A program made the translations under genes and the position numbers. From positions 1 through 40,777 of the forward strand of contig NZ_FUXU01000039.1 of the NCBI RefSeq assembly GCF_900167155.1: a stretch of DNA of 40,777 nucleotides. Reading direction: 5' to 3'. This DNA is from Enterovibrio nigricans DSM 22720. GTDB lineage: Bacteria; Pseudomonadota; Gammaproteobacteria; Enterobacterales; Vibrionaceae. The notes below the pieces were generated by a model that had not been told where the DNA came from, searched no databases, and worked only from the letters and a program-made list of their open reading frames with translations. Below, one piece after another: positions 9,504-18,235 of this stretch (positions are counted from its first letter, which is position 1; each line of letters begins with the position of its first letter).

Positions 9504-10917
9504 ATGTGGTAGGTTGTTCTTGGCTTTCGCTTTCTTCCTCTCTGGCTTTTTGCTTCGCCAATGAACGCTGTAATAGCTGGCTATAAAGCGGCTTGCCACC
9601 GAGTGCTTGTGCTGTCATCGTCGCGCCGAGTGTGGTGATCAGAAGCGGTAGGATCAGCTCATATTTATGGGTTAGCTCGATCACCAGCAAAATCCCTGTA
9701 ATGGGCGCACGCACCGTGGCGGCAAACAATGCGCCCATGCCTGCGACGGCGAACATACCTGCCGATATTTCCATCGACGGAAAAAAATGCATTGCTCCGA
9801 TGCCGAAACAGGTGCCAAATAAGGTGCCTAGTGCCAACATAGGCGCGAAAACGCCGCCAGGTGCCCCAGAACCAAAACAAACCAGAGTGGCCACAGTTCT
9901 TGCAAGGAAGAGCACCACAAGTGCCGCAATCGTGAGTTTTCCCTCGGCAGCTTCAGGAATGAGCGTAACGCCGCCGCCACTAAGCGAAGGAAGTAACATC
10001 ACCAATAAACCGAAGGATGCCCCAAGAATGGCGCCAGTCCCGACAAATCGTGACAATTTGTTTTGATGGAATTGCTCAAAACGGTCCATGGTCATCACAA
10101 CCAATTGGTTAAAACACACCCCAATACCACCGAAAACTAAGCCAAGCACCAGAAACAAAAGCAGAGCGACAAGCGGCACTTCATAATTTGCAGGAAGTGG
10201 GATCATTGCGCCTTGTCCCATTAAGCTGCGATAAGTAATGGTCGCCATGATAGATGCAATAATGACGGCTTTAACTGAAATAAGGTTGTACTTAAATTGC
10301 GGACGCATTTCTTCAACGACAAACATGATGCCAGCAAGCGGCGCATTGAAAGCAGCGGCTAAACCTGCTGCCGCACCTGATGCGACAAGTGTATGTCGGC
10401 TTTCATCGTCTTTTAGTCGGAAAATATCCGTCATCATTCGTCCCACACTGGCGCCCATCTGCACGGAAGGGCCTTCACGCCCCAGTACCAGCCCTGCACC
10501 AATTGAGCCGATGCCGCCAAAAAATTTCACGGGAATAACACGCCACCATCGTACAGGCCTGAGCCCGTCTAGCGCTCCTTCAATTTCAGGTATTCCAGAG
10601 CCTGCGGCTTCAGGTGCAACGGCTTTAACGAGGAAAAAGCCAAATGCAGAAAGCAAAGCACTGGAGACAACTACAGCCAGAATGGTGAGAAATGAAACGC
10701 CATCATGTTGTGTAACCCAAAGGTGGCGCTGTTCAACCACCCAATCGATAGCAATATCGAAGAAGGTGCAAAGAAGGCCTGCAAAAACACCGACAAACAT
10801 CGACAACACGAGAATAGAAAGTGGACTTTGGTGATTGGCAAGAAAGCGCCGCATTACGCTAGAGCGTGGTCGGGAGCTCAACAGTTCATCCTGCTGCTCA
10901 GTAGGCGCATTAGACAT
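9502..10917 (-). CDS. clcA: H+/Cl- exchange transporter ClcA (ClC family)
   Basis: 471-residue inner-membrane chloride/proton antiporter, close in length to E. coli ClcA (473). Selectivity-filter motifs are present: GSGIPEIEGAL, GREGPSVQMGASVG and GGVFAPMLALG. The gating glutamate lies in GREGP, the internal proton glutamate in PLAGIMFVVEEM, and the chloride-coordinating tyrosine in KPLYSQLL, so it reads as a coupled exchanger and not a channel. In enterics ClcA supports extreme acid resistance by charge balancing. A short charged C-terminal tail (AREEESESQEQ) follows. ATG at 10917 with AAGGAAAC upstream. Monocistronic and convergent with the upstream small membrane-protein gene. Confidence 0.95.
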   Translation of the reverse strand: MSNAPTEQQDELLSSRPRSSVMRRFLANHQSPLSILVLSMFVGVFAGLLCTFFDIAIDWVVEQRHLWVTQHDGVSFLTILAVVVSSALLSAFGFFLVKAVAPEAAGSGIPEIEGALDGLRPVRWWRVIPVKFFGGIGSIGAGLVLGREGPSVQMGASVGRMMTDIFRLKDDESRHTLVASGAAAGLAAAFNAPLAGIMFVVEEMRPQFKYNLISVKAVIIASIMATITYRSLMGQGAMIPLPANYEVPLVALLLFLVLGLVFGGIGVCFNQLVVMTMDRFEQFHQNKLSRFVGTGAILGASFGLLVMLLPSLSGGGVTLIPEAAEGKLTIAALVVLFLARTVATLVCFGSGAPGGVFAPMLALGTLFGTCFGIGAMHFFPSMEISAGMFAVAGMGALFAATVRAPITGILLVIELTHKYELILPLLITTLGATMTAQALGGKPLYSQLLQRSLAKQKAREEESESQEQPTT

Positions 10918-11505
10918 GTGTGTTTCCTTAACTTTATTTTTATCTTTTCAGCATAGGGCAGTTCGTTACTGACAATTTCGCCGTATGTGATACACGGCGA
11001 TAAGAATTGTTTACAAGCAGCGAGTCATTGGGCTTTTTTAGCGCACGTTCCTAGGCTACGTGAGTCTGCATAGGACATCGCTGGGTAGGGATTCTTGAAC
11101 GTGCGATGGTTCGTGAAAAGCTAGAGTGGTGTCGAATACCAGATCGAAAAGCAAGTATTGTTTAACGGTAAGTAAAGGTCCGAAAATGCCGTAAACGGCG
11201 ATTATTGGACGCGCAATAGTGTAGTCCTGTGAAGTAAGACTTATCAACGCTTTGCACCTGAAAACATCCAAAATTCCATGCATTTTAAGATTGCAGTTTT
11301 GTAGTAAAAACATCGCGCAATTCTAAAAACGTTCTGTGATGGGAGTGAGGTCGGGAAACGCATTGAAATGGATCGGTGATACACGAGTGTAATTCTACAG
11401 ATTAATTACATGGCAAATTGAGAGAATAGAGCCTTTGATGTCGTTGAGATATTGAAGACCCTTTTGTTAGGTTGGATTGGTCTGTTACATAGATAGTTAA
11501 GGATA
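10918..11505. other. Intergenic region between divergent clcA and RidA-like genes
   Basis: 588 bp. Two small GC hairpins are visible, CGCCGT/ACGGCG (10979-10999) and GCCGT-AA-ACGGC near 11188. A minus-strand 85-codon frame at 11056-11313 has no ribosome site or recognisable domain. No tRNA, repeat or clear promoter stands out. Confidence 0.5.
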
Positions 11506-11991
11506 ATGATGACTAACACCGTTGCAAATAACGATGCAGAAGCGCAATTGATTGCATTAGGACTCCAGCTCCCGAAGGTGTCAAACGCTCAGGGTAACTA
11601 CGCCAATTGTGTGCGCACGGGGAACCTTCTTTATGTCTCCGGCAAAGGACCTGTGGCCGGCTTAGACGTAGTTCCAAAAGGTAAACTTGGACGGGAATAC
11701 AGCGTCGATGAAGGCTACGAATTTGCTAAAGCCACGGGGTTAGATATTCTAGCCGCGGTAAAGCTGGAATTGGGCTCATTGGATAACATTGCCCGTGTCG
11801 TAAAAATTCAAGGCTTTGTTAATGCGACAGAAGATTTCGAGCAACACCCTAAAGTGCTAGATGGCTGTTCTGATTTGTTTGCCACAGTATTGGGCGAGCG
11901 AGGTGTCCATGCGCGATCTGTGTTCGGCGCACTCTCACTACGCGGCAATCTTCCCATCATTATTGATTCGATCTTTGAGGTTAAGGCATAG
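11506..11991 (+). CDS. RidA family protein (YjgF/YER057c/UK114, longer subgroup)
   Basis: 161 residues, about 30 longer than canonical RidA because of an N-terminal segment (EAQLIALGLQLPKVSNAQGNY). RidA proteins hydrolyse reactive enamine/imine intermediates such as 2-aminoacrylate or act on related small molecules. The conserved core is visible: VRTGNLLYVSGKGP, LDILAAVKLELGSLDNIARVVKIQGFVNATEDF, then GERGVHARSVFGALSLRGNLPIIIDSIFEV, containing the ARS arginine that binds the substrate carboxylate. This layout fits the 150-160-residue YjgF-like subgroup, whose substrate is unknown. Two tandem ATGs at 11506 and 11509 follow TAAGGATA. Stands alone. Confidence 0.88.
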   Translation: MMTNTVANNDAEAQLIALGLQLPKVSNAQGNYANCVRTGNLLYVSGKGPVAGLDVVPKGKLGREYSVDEGYEFAKATGLDILAAVKLELGSLDNIARVVKIQGFVNATEDFEQHPKVLDGCSDLFATVLGERGVHARSVFGALSLRGNLPIIIDSIFEVKA

Positions 11992-12050
11992 CTGCGTCTG
12001 AAATCAGGCGACGTGTTTACCGCGCGTAAACGATATCGCGTCGCTTTCGT

Positions 12051-12073
12051 TTCTTCTTCTTCTTCTTCTTCTT
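12051..12073. repeat. Triplet microsatellite (TTC)n
   Basis: Seven and two-thirds uninterrupted TTC units between the RidA-like gene and the antiporter gene, 158 bp before the antiporter ATG. It follows a GC-rich dyad (GTTTAC-5nt-GTAAAC, 12015-12031, flanked by GCGACG/CGTCGC), so the tract may also be the pyrimidine tail of a weak terminator. Confidence 0.85.
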
Positions 12074-12230
12074 ACGCTAGCTGAATCGATACCTTTAGCT
12101 TGCAGTATTAATTCTCTCAATTTCAGCACTGAACGGATCAAATTATCGAATGCTGGCTGTATACGCTGGTAAAAGTGTCCATTTTGCATCTAGGTTAGGA
12201 GGAAGAAAGCGACAGTTGTAAGAAGGAAAG

Positions 12231-13442
12231 ATGATGACAAAATCAGTGCCTGAACTTGTTACCTATGCCGTATTTGGTTGGGTTGCGCTCAATGTGGTTT
12301 TTTACGTCTCTGAGCGTTGGATGGTGTTTACCGACATTATATGGGTTCTGATGGCAGGGTTGGGTTACGGCTGGCTTTCCTCTTTGGGGGAGTTAGACTT
12401 GCCGCCGCTGGTGATGGACCCAAAGGTGGTGCTTTTCGTCTTCGTACCCCTTCTGATTTTCGCTTCAACCAAGAAAATGTGCTTGTTTCATTTCAGGCCG
12501 ATCATTGTTCCCGCGTTACTGGCAGGTACATTGGGTATCATCATCAGTATGTGTGTGGTTGGGCTTTCTGTTCACTGTTTTTTTAACGTACCTCTTCTGC
12601 CGTCTTTGCTGTTCGGCGTCATCATTTCTGCGACTGACCCCTTAGCCGTGAGTGCGTTATTTAAAGGTAATAAGAACATTACGGAAAACCAAAAACTGCT
12701 CATAGAGGGCGAGTCAATTTTAAATGATGGTTTCGTTGTCACCGTGGCGGGCATTCTTGCTCTACTGATCTTCACTTCGACCAGCTTTAGCTGGCTCGAT
12801 ACAAGCGCAAGCTTTGTTTCACACATTGTTGGCGCGCTGGTCACAGGGATAGTGTTAGGGCGTGGGGCAAGAGCCATATTGCGTTTAATGCATTCTTCTT
12901 ACTACATACTCACCACGAATATCACTCTGGCGCTTGCGTATGGCAGCTTTGTCGTTGCAGAAACCTTTCATTTCTCCGGCATTTTGGCCGTGTTTGCAGC
13001 AGCGTTGGCCTATGGCTACAAGCCGGATGAAGACCGCGTAAACAGGGATGCGGAAGAGAAGATTTGGGCGTATCTTGACTATGCAGCCAATGCGCTGTTG
13101 TTTTTCTTACTGGGTACCAGTTTTGTCGCATTAACACAAAATTCCACCTTCTCGGTTTTGATGGTGATACTCGCGATTGGGCTACTTTTCCTCGGGCGTT
13201 TTACTGCTTTATCGATACTGAAGCCATTTATGAAAATTGAAGGAGTCGCGCTTTCAACGATGGAGTTCTGGCTGATGAACTTCTCTGGTGCAAGAGGCGC
13301 AGTATCTGTTGCATTGATCTTGCTTCTCCCTTCTTCGTTTGAATATCAATCTTTATTTCTCGCCACCGCGTTTGTGATGATTTTGTTTTCGTTGGTGGTT
13401 TACCCCTTGATTACAGCGAAGTTATTAAAGCAAGGAGGATGA
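12231..13442 (+). CDS. NhaP-type Na+(K+)/H+ antiporter (CPA1)
   Basis: 403-residue inner-membrane monovalent cation:proton antiporter. CPA1 hallmarks are present: ISATDPLAVSALFK (Asp in the unwound TM helix), EGESILNDG (second ion-binding motif), and FSGARGAVSVALILLLP with the conserved Arg. About eleven to twelve hydrophobic helices fill the protein and no cytosolic TrkA_C domain follows, so this is a short form. Tandem ATGs at 12231 and 12234 with AAGGAAAG directly upstream. A role in sodium/pH homeostasis fits a marine organism. Ends at a terminator shared with the convergent M64 gene. Ion specificity cannot be read from sequence. Confidence 0.92.
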   Translation: MMTKSVPELVTYAVFGWVALNVVFYVSERWMVFTDIIWVLMAGLGYGWLSSLGELDLPPLVMDPKVVLFVFVPLLIFASTKKMCLFHFRPIIVPALLAGTLGIIISMCVVGLSVHCFFNVPLLPSLLFGVIISATDPLAVSALFKGNKNITENQKLLIEGESILNDGFVVTVAGILALLIFTSTSFSWLDTSASFVSHIVGALVTGIVLGRGARAILRLMHSSYYILTTNITLALAYGSFVVAETFHFSGILAVFAAALAYGYKPDEDRVNRDAEEKIWAYLDYAANALLFFLLGTSFVALTQNSTFSVLMVILAIGLLFLGRFTALSILKPFMKIEGVALSTMEFWLMNFSGARGAVSVALILLLPSSFEYQSLFLATAFVMILFSLVVYPLITAKLLKQGG

Positions 13443-13483
13443 GTGGGGTTTCGAGGTAACTGTAAGGGTTTTCAAGGTAAGAC

Positions 13484-13515
13484 AAGGGCAGCGGATACTG
13501 CCCTTATTTTATTTT
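13484..13515. terminator. Terminator after NhaP-type gene
   Basis: AAGGGCAG (13484-13491), 6-nt loop, CTGCCCTT (13498-13505), then ATTTTATTTT. Oriented for the plus-strand antiporter; it may also serve the convergent peptidase gene. Confidence 0.88.
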
Positions 13516-13534
13516 CACATATTGCCGTTTGAAA

Positions 13535-16500
13535 TTAGTGTTGGCTAAAATTCGCGGTAACCGGCGAAACGAGGGAACGCTCTTGATTGTTATCAGAAAA
13601 TTCCAGCGTGAACGTCTTGTCGACCATCTCTTCGGTGAGTACGATATCAAATCGATAAGTGCTGTCGTCCAACGTGCTCTTGTCTTCCAGCAGCGCAGAA
13701 CGGTGATGCGTGTAAGGGACGTTGTAAGGGCAGAATGTCAAACGTGATTCGTCGTTTGATAAGGTAAGGGTTTTACCTTTGAATACCTTCCCTGAACAAT
13801 CATTGAGCGAGGTCTCAAGCGACAGTGGTTTCACTTTTTCGATGCGAATACCATTCTGATCAACAATCACTTCAGCTCGAACCTGTTTCACCTCATTTGT
13901 GGTTGTATATTCGGTTTCTGTTGCATATGGGCTGTTGTTGGTGACGTGCCATTCGAATTCAGACACTGTGCCTTCTTCAATGACGATGATGCCTGTTTCG
14001 TCTTTTGCTACCAGTTTAACGTTGTAGCTTCCTGACTCATAAGCCCCGTGCTGAAGCGTTTTGGCGTTGTCATATTGCGGTTGGTAAACACCATTAATAA
14101 ACCACTTGAAAGATTGAACACGTTCAACGCTGCCATTCAGTTCGTGGAATTCAACCGATGGGTTAAATGCAAAAACTTGATCGGATTGATCAGCGAAATT
14201 TACGTACATCTGGTTCTGGTTCAGAGAGGCATGCTGTGGCGATATGATGGAAAAATAGCCTGCCTTTTGATAAAGACGATTTGCCCAACGTTCTGCATTG
14301 TAAGCATGGAAAGGGTAACCGTTTGATCGCATGATGGAGATGTCCGTTGAGCGCCACATTCCCGTCGGTTGATATTTGCCGCCTTCATACCATCCCGCAG
14401 TCCCCGAAGGGCAAGATGCTGTGGTTTCTTTACATACCGAATCGATGGTGACGTCTTCGGGTAGGAAATGTTTCCATGGTACGAAATTAAAGTCACTGCA
14501 GACATTGCTGTCACAGAAGTTAGCAGGCCCTATATCGCCACTATCTGAATATTCATCATGTAGGTCGGCGAAAGAATGCCCTAGCTCATGAACAAAGACA
14601 TGAGGATTCATTTTGTTTGAAGTGGGTATGTTACCACCAAGGCCACCGTAAACATTGGTGTTAACCATGGCAAGAATCATGTCATGTTGAGGTACGACAG
14701 TTTCGACGTGATATTTTACCAAACCGTCATTCACTGCAAGTCCGCGAGCCTGTGAATGCGCGCCACCAACGTAAAACCCAGCATCGAATACTGTGTCTTT
14801 GTCGTTTTTGTACTCAGGAGCATTACTTGGCGCCCAAGTAGCAATTCGACAATTGTCGAAGGTCACTGGGTGACAACCCTCTTCTATCGTCCAATCTGCG
14901 CCTCGCTCATTCGAGGGAACGAACACTGAGTGGATGTTGTATAGAGCCATGTGTGGCAACAAGTTGTCATAACTGAGGAATGCTTCCAGTGCATTTTTAA
15001 CGTGCATGTCAAATAACGCTTTATCTGTCGCTAAATAGCCATCACCCGTGATAACCAAATCCCAGCCTTTACCATCAGTACGCCCGATGTATTGCTTGTG
15101 GTTTCCGTCAGCGGAGACATAGATCGGGTTGTCAAAATCGATAACAGGAAGGGTACTTGGATCGTAATCAATTTGACTATTGAAGCGGACTTCACCGTCG
15201 CCAAAACCCAGCAAATCAGCGTAGTCAGCTTTGATTTTCACGCGAATGTCGCCAGGGCGATAGGTTTGGTTGTGTAAACGTATCACATCACTCGTCATCG
15301 GTTGATAAGACAAACCGCCATTGACCGAGTATTCGTACAGCGAGTAATTAAAGACATTGTTAGTGAGGTGGATATTGTGACCACGATGTTCAAGGGTCGG
15401 ATCAACATATGCAATGTCTTCCAACACCTTGTGGATTTGTATTAATGCAAGGTAATAGTTCTCGGCATTCTGCTCGCGATAGGCTGTTAAAAATGCGTCT
15501 TGGATCGAAGACAATTGGTCATCAATACCTGCGTTTACTAACAGTTGAAGTGAGCTGACGATGGGTTGATGCTTATCACCAGACATAACATTCGCGTCGT
15601 ACATTTCACCGTCATAACTTCCGCCAAGAGCGGGAGACTGGTGGTCTGGTTGGCCTTGAATACCGTGGGCATAGGTGTAAGGGGCGGTGTTAAGGTTCAC
15701 GCTGTATTCACGCGCATAGGTATCACGGCGCGTATTAAGGTTGATGTCGTAATACTGAGCGACGAGGCGAGGGACACAAGTGCCTTGCAGGGCACCATAG
15801 TCACCATCTGCATAATCAGTATGGTCGTGGTAAACGTACAGGTCACCACCTTGTTTAATGAAGGCTTCAATGTCAGCACAGGCGTGTGGGTTACCCTTCT
15901 CAATATTTGCGTAATACGCGCTGTGTGTTTCTGCACTTAGCGGTTCATTAACAAATGAAAAAGGGACATCGTTACCTGCCACATACGCGGTCAGCTGTGG
16001 ATCAACGGCTTCACGCTGCGTGATGGCGTAGTTTTCCTCAAACTGCGCATTCACATTGATCGCGTTAAGTAATACGGATGACAATGCGTTTGAGTTGTTC
16101 CAAAACGTATAAATGTCATCACGAATCACGAACACCTTTGAGCCGCTGTTTGGCGCCATTTCCGGCTTGATGTTACCAAAGCTAATACCGTCAGACGAGG
16201 TCAGCACATTCGCCGCGTAATTGCTCATGACGTTGTTCATTTGCGACGTATACGGGTCAACGTAAATGCTAGACGCATTGCCTAAAATAGAACGTGCTTC
16301 TTCGTTGTAGTTAATAATGGCTTTTTTTAGAGTGAATGCCTTCGCTGGCTCAATCAATGCGGCGAGAGAGACGTAATCCTTCGACTGACTATTTGCCGAA
16401 ATCGCATCAAGAATGCGTGATACATTATTGAGGTACTTTACGCTGATCGCTTTATTGAAATTGGTTAAATCGAAGCGATTAGCTGCGCCGTTCAAGTTGT

Positions 16501-16846
16501 GAAGAGTTTGAATGTCTTGGTGGAATTGATTGGCTTCAAGGGCGATAGCGTCAAGTTGATTCTGATCGTTTACATTGATGTTTTTGTTGTTGAGAAAGAA
16601 TGCTTTGTAAATGGGGAGCATGTCAGCTTGATAAAGGTTGCCAAACAGTCTTTCTAAAGTGTCACCCTGAAAATCAGCTTCGCCATTGCTATCGATAAAG
16701 GCTTGTAGTTTTGATTGATCTTGGCCGATAGGATAGTTTCGAGTCTGAGGGTTATTCGTCGATTCTTCAAATGTGGTTTGCGCGGTTGCCGCGCTTTGAT
16801 TACTGGCAAGTAGCGCAGCCAGTATCATCCATGCAGTTTTATTCAC
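13535..16846 (-). CDS. Secreted zinc metallopeptidase, M64 (IgA-peptidase-like)
   Basis: 1103-residue exported protein. Signal peptide MNKTAWMILAALLASNQSAATA. The catalytic site HELGHSFADLHDEY (from about residue 753) has the HExxH zinc motif followed by the LxDEY extension typical of peptidase family M64. Just before it are the family's characteristic blocks: LVITGDGYLATDKALFDMHV, YNIHSVFVPSNERGADW and VNTNVYGGLGGN. Residues about 30-480 form an unrecognised N-terminal module; after the catalytic domain (about 600-860) come beta-rich, Ig-like C-terminal segments. M64 proteins cleave host or environmental glycoproteins; the substrate here is unknown. ATG at 16846 with AGGAG upstream (TACTAGGAGTCAAT). 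Divergent from the betaine operon across a 777-bp gap. Long compared with the usual M64 domain, so it is multi-domain. Confidence 0.88.
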   Translation of the reverse strand: MNKTAWMILAALLASNQSAATAQTTFEESTNNPQTRNYPIGQDQSKLQAFIDSNGEADFQGDTLERLFGNLYQADMLPIYKAFFLNNKNINVNDQNQLDAIALEANQFHQDIQTLHNLNGAANRFDLTNFNKAISVKYLNNVSRILDAISANSQSKDYVSLAALIEPAKAFTLKKAIINYNEEARSILGNASSIYVDPYTSQMNNVMSNYAANVLTSSDGISFGNIKPEMAPNSGSKVFVIRDDIYTFWNNSNALSSVLLNAINVNAQFEENYAITQREAVDPQLTAYVAGNDVPFSFVNEPLSAETHSAYYANIEKGNPHACADIEAFIKQGGDLYVYHDHTDYADGDYGALQGTCVPRLVAQYYDINLNTRRDTYAREYSVNLNTAPYTYAHGIQGQPDHQSPALGGSYDGEMYDANVMSGDKHQPIVSSLQLLVNAGIDDQLSSIQDAFLTAYREQNAENYYLALIQIHKVLEDIAYVDPTLEHRGHNIHLTNNVFNYSLYEYSVNGGLSYQPMTSDVIRLHNQTYRPGDIRVKIKADYADLLGFGDGEVRFNSQIDYDPSTLPVIDFDNPIYVSADGNHKQYIGRTDGKGWDLVITGDGYLATDKALFDMHVKNALEAFLSYDNLLPHMALYNIHSVFVPSNERGADWTIEEGCHPVTFDNCRIATWAPSNAPEYKNDKDTVFDAGFYVGGAHSQARGLAVNDGLVKYHVETVVPQHDMILAMVNTNVYGGLGGNIPTSNKMNPHVFVHELGHSFADLHDEYSDSGDIGPANFCDSNVCSDFNFVPWKHFLPEDVTIDSVCKETTASCPSGTAGWYEGGKYQPTGMWRSTDISIMRSNGYPFHAYNAERWANRLYQKAGYFSIISPQHASLNQNQMYVNFADQSDQVFAFNPSVEFHELNGSVERVQSFKWFINGVYQPQYDNAKTLQHGAYESGSYNVKLVAKDETGIIVIEEGTVSEFEWHVTNNSPYATETEYTTTNEVKQVRAEVIVDQNGIRIEKVKPLSLETSLNDCSGKVFKGKTLTLSNDESRLTFCPYNVPYTHHRSALLEDKSTLDDSTYRFDIVLTEEMVDKTFTLEFSDNNQERSLVSPVTANFSQH

Positions 16847-17536
16847 ATTGACTCCTAGTAAAGTGAATTTTTAATCTTTGCTCCTGAGAAATGCAACATG
16901 CGTCGCATCTATTCAAGGCGAGAGATAATTAAGGTTGTGGCGTGAGATATCAATTCAATTCATTGATGCATAAGGATAATTTTTTTTGTGACCGTGTTTT
17001 TAGCGTGATATCGCGAAGTTAAGGAATGGGAACTTACTTAACGTATTGTATTTAAAGATTTTAATTGTCCGTGTGTTAAAGAGGGTAAAAGTGAGAAATA
17101 AGTAATCAAAAATGATCTTAATCATGTTGTGAATAATTAATTCGTTAACATCAATATTTCGTATTTTTGCCGTTTTTGTTTGTGACCTAATATATTGATA
17201 TGTCTCGCATTGTTGAAAATATAATATTGTTTTATCTTCGATTTAAATAACCGGATTGGGAAACTTCCGCCATTTATTCCCTTCTCACTTTTCCTGAAGA
17301 CAGTACTCTGTTTGGCTATTGAAATTGCATGTAACGGCTTGCCACTTTCCTCTTAATTCCCCGATTTACACAACGCATAGCGAAAAATACCAGCGTTGCT
17401 AAGTGTGTGAACGTGTTTCTTTTGGGTTCTTATCAGCGCAAGGGGCCGACTCGAAAAGAGGTCTTCCTTCGATACTGTCAGTAATATTTACAGCACTATT
17501 CTCACTTTGACTTTTTGTGACTCATTTGTAACTCTA
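16847..17536. other. Long AT-rich intergenic region, M64 / bet operon
   Basis: About 690 bp of AT-rich DNA between the divergent peptidase gene and the BetI operator. It must hold the peptidase promoter and part of the bet promoter. No ORF, tRNA or convincing hairpin. TTGACT near 17506 with a weak -10 near 17530 could be the bet promoter, which would place the operator at the transcription start; this is speculative. Confidence 0.5.
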
Positions 17537-17562
17537 TTTTTAATTGAACGTTCAATTAAAAA
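17537..17562. promoter_or_regulatory. BetI operator, 26-bp perfect palindrome
   Basis: Perfectly symmetric about 17549/17550 with core TTAATTGAACGTTCAATTAA. The ATTGAACGTTCAAT core matches the BetI box known from enteric and Vibrio bet operons. It lies 61 bp before the betI start, so autorepression of the operon, relieved by choline, is expected. Confidence 0.9.
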
Positions 17563-17623
17563 ACATTATGTCTACATTTTAGGTGGGTATGAGGATTATC
17601 CAAGTCACGATAAGGAGCGTTGA

Positions 17624-18235
17624 ATGCCAAAAGTAGGAATGCCTGCAATACGTCGACCACAGCTTGTGGCAGCCACGGTTGCTGTTATTGATGAAGTGGG
17701 GTTGGCTGGCGCAAGCGTCTCGCTTATCAGCCGAAAAGCAGGTGTATCCGCAGGGATCATCAATCATTACTTTGGTGGCAAAAACGGATTGCTTGAAGAA
17801 ACCATGCGCTCTGTCCTTAGGGAATTGTCTGAGGGTGTACAGAAACGCTTAGTTGTGACGCCTCACCATGATGCTCGCGCACGTATTCTTGCCATCGTAG
17901 AGGGTAACTTCGATCCCAATCAGGTAAACAACAAAGTCACTAAGACGTGGCTGGCATTTTGGTCTCACGCCATGCATGAACCTACCTTGTTTCGGCTACA
18001 ACGCGTGAATGAGCAACGTCTCCTCTCACATCTTCGTATTGAACTGAAAAAGCTATTGCCCAAGGAAAAAGCCGCGTTTGTTGCTCAGGGAGTCGCAGCA
18101 CTCATTGATGGAATTTGGCTTCGAGGTGCGCTCAATCCGCGGGGAATCGATCCTGCTTCTGCTGTCGCGACAGTGGAAAATTACCTCACTCTTCAGCTTC
18201 TTGATTCATCATCCATATCAAAAGGCAAAAATTAA
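17624..18235 (+). CDS. betI: TetR-family repressor BetI
   Basis: 203-residue transcriptional repressor of choline-to-betaine genes. It opens with the BetI-typical [14 protein letters not shown], then a TetR HTH ([28 protein letters not shown], about residues 30-58). The ligand domain has the BetI landmarks [28 protein letters not shown] and [15 protein letters not shown] at 17624 with AAGGAG about 6 nt upstream. Its TAA (18233-18235) directly abuts the betB ATG, so the two are translationally coupled. The palindrome 61 bp upstream is its likely operator. The gene looks intact. Confidence 0.96.
   Translation: MPKVGMPAIRRPQLVAATVAVIDEVGLAGASVSLISRKAGVSAGIINHYFGGKNGLLEETMRSVLRELSEGVQKRLVVTPHHDARARILAIVEGNFDPNQVNNKVTKTWLAFWSHAMHEPTLFRLQRVNEQRLLSHLRIELKKLLPKEKAAFVAQGVAALIDGIWLRGALNPRGIDPASAVATVENYLTLQLLDSSSISKGKN

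Noticed and set aside
11056-11313. 85-codon minus-strand frame between clcA and the RidA-like gene
   Set aside because: No Shine-Dalgarno and composition not protein-like.
12004-12189. 61-codon minus-strand frame with poly-Arg from the TTC repeat
   Set aside because: No ribosome site on that strand; the Arg run is a by-product of the microsatellite.
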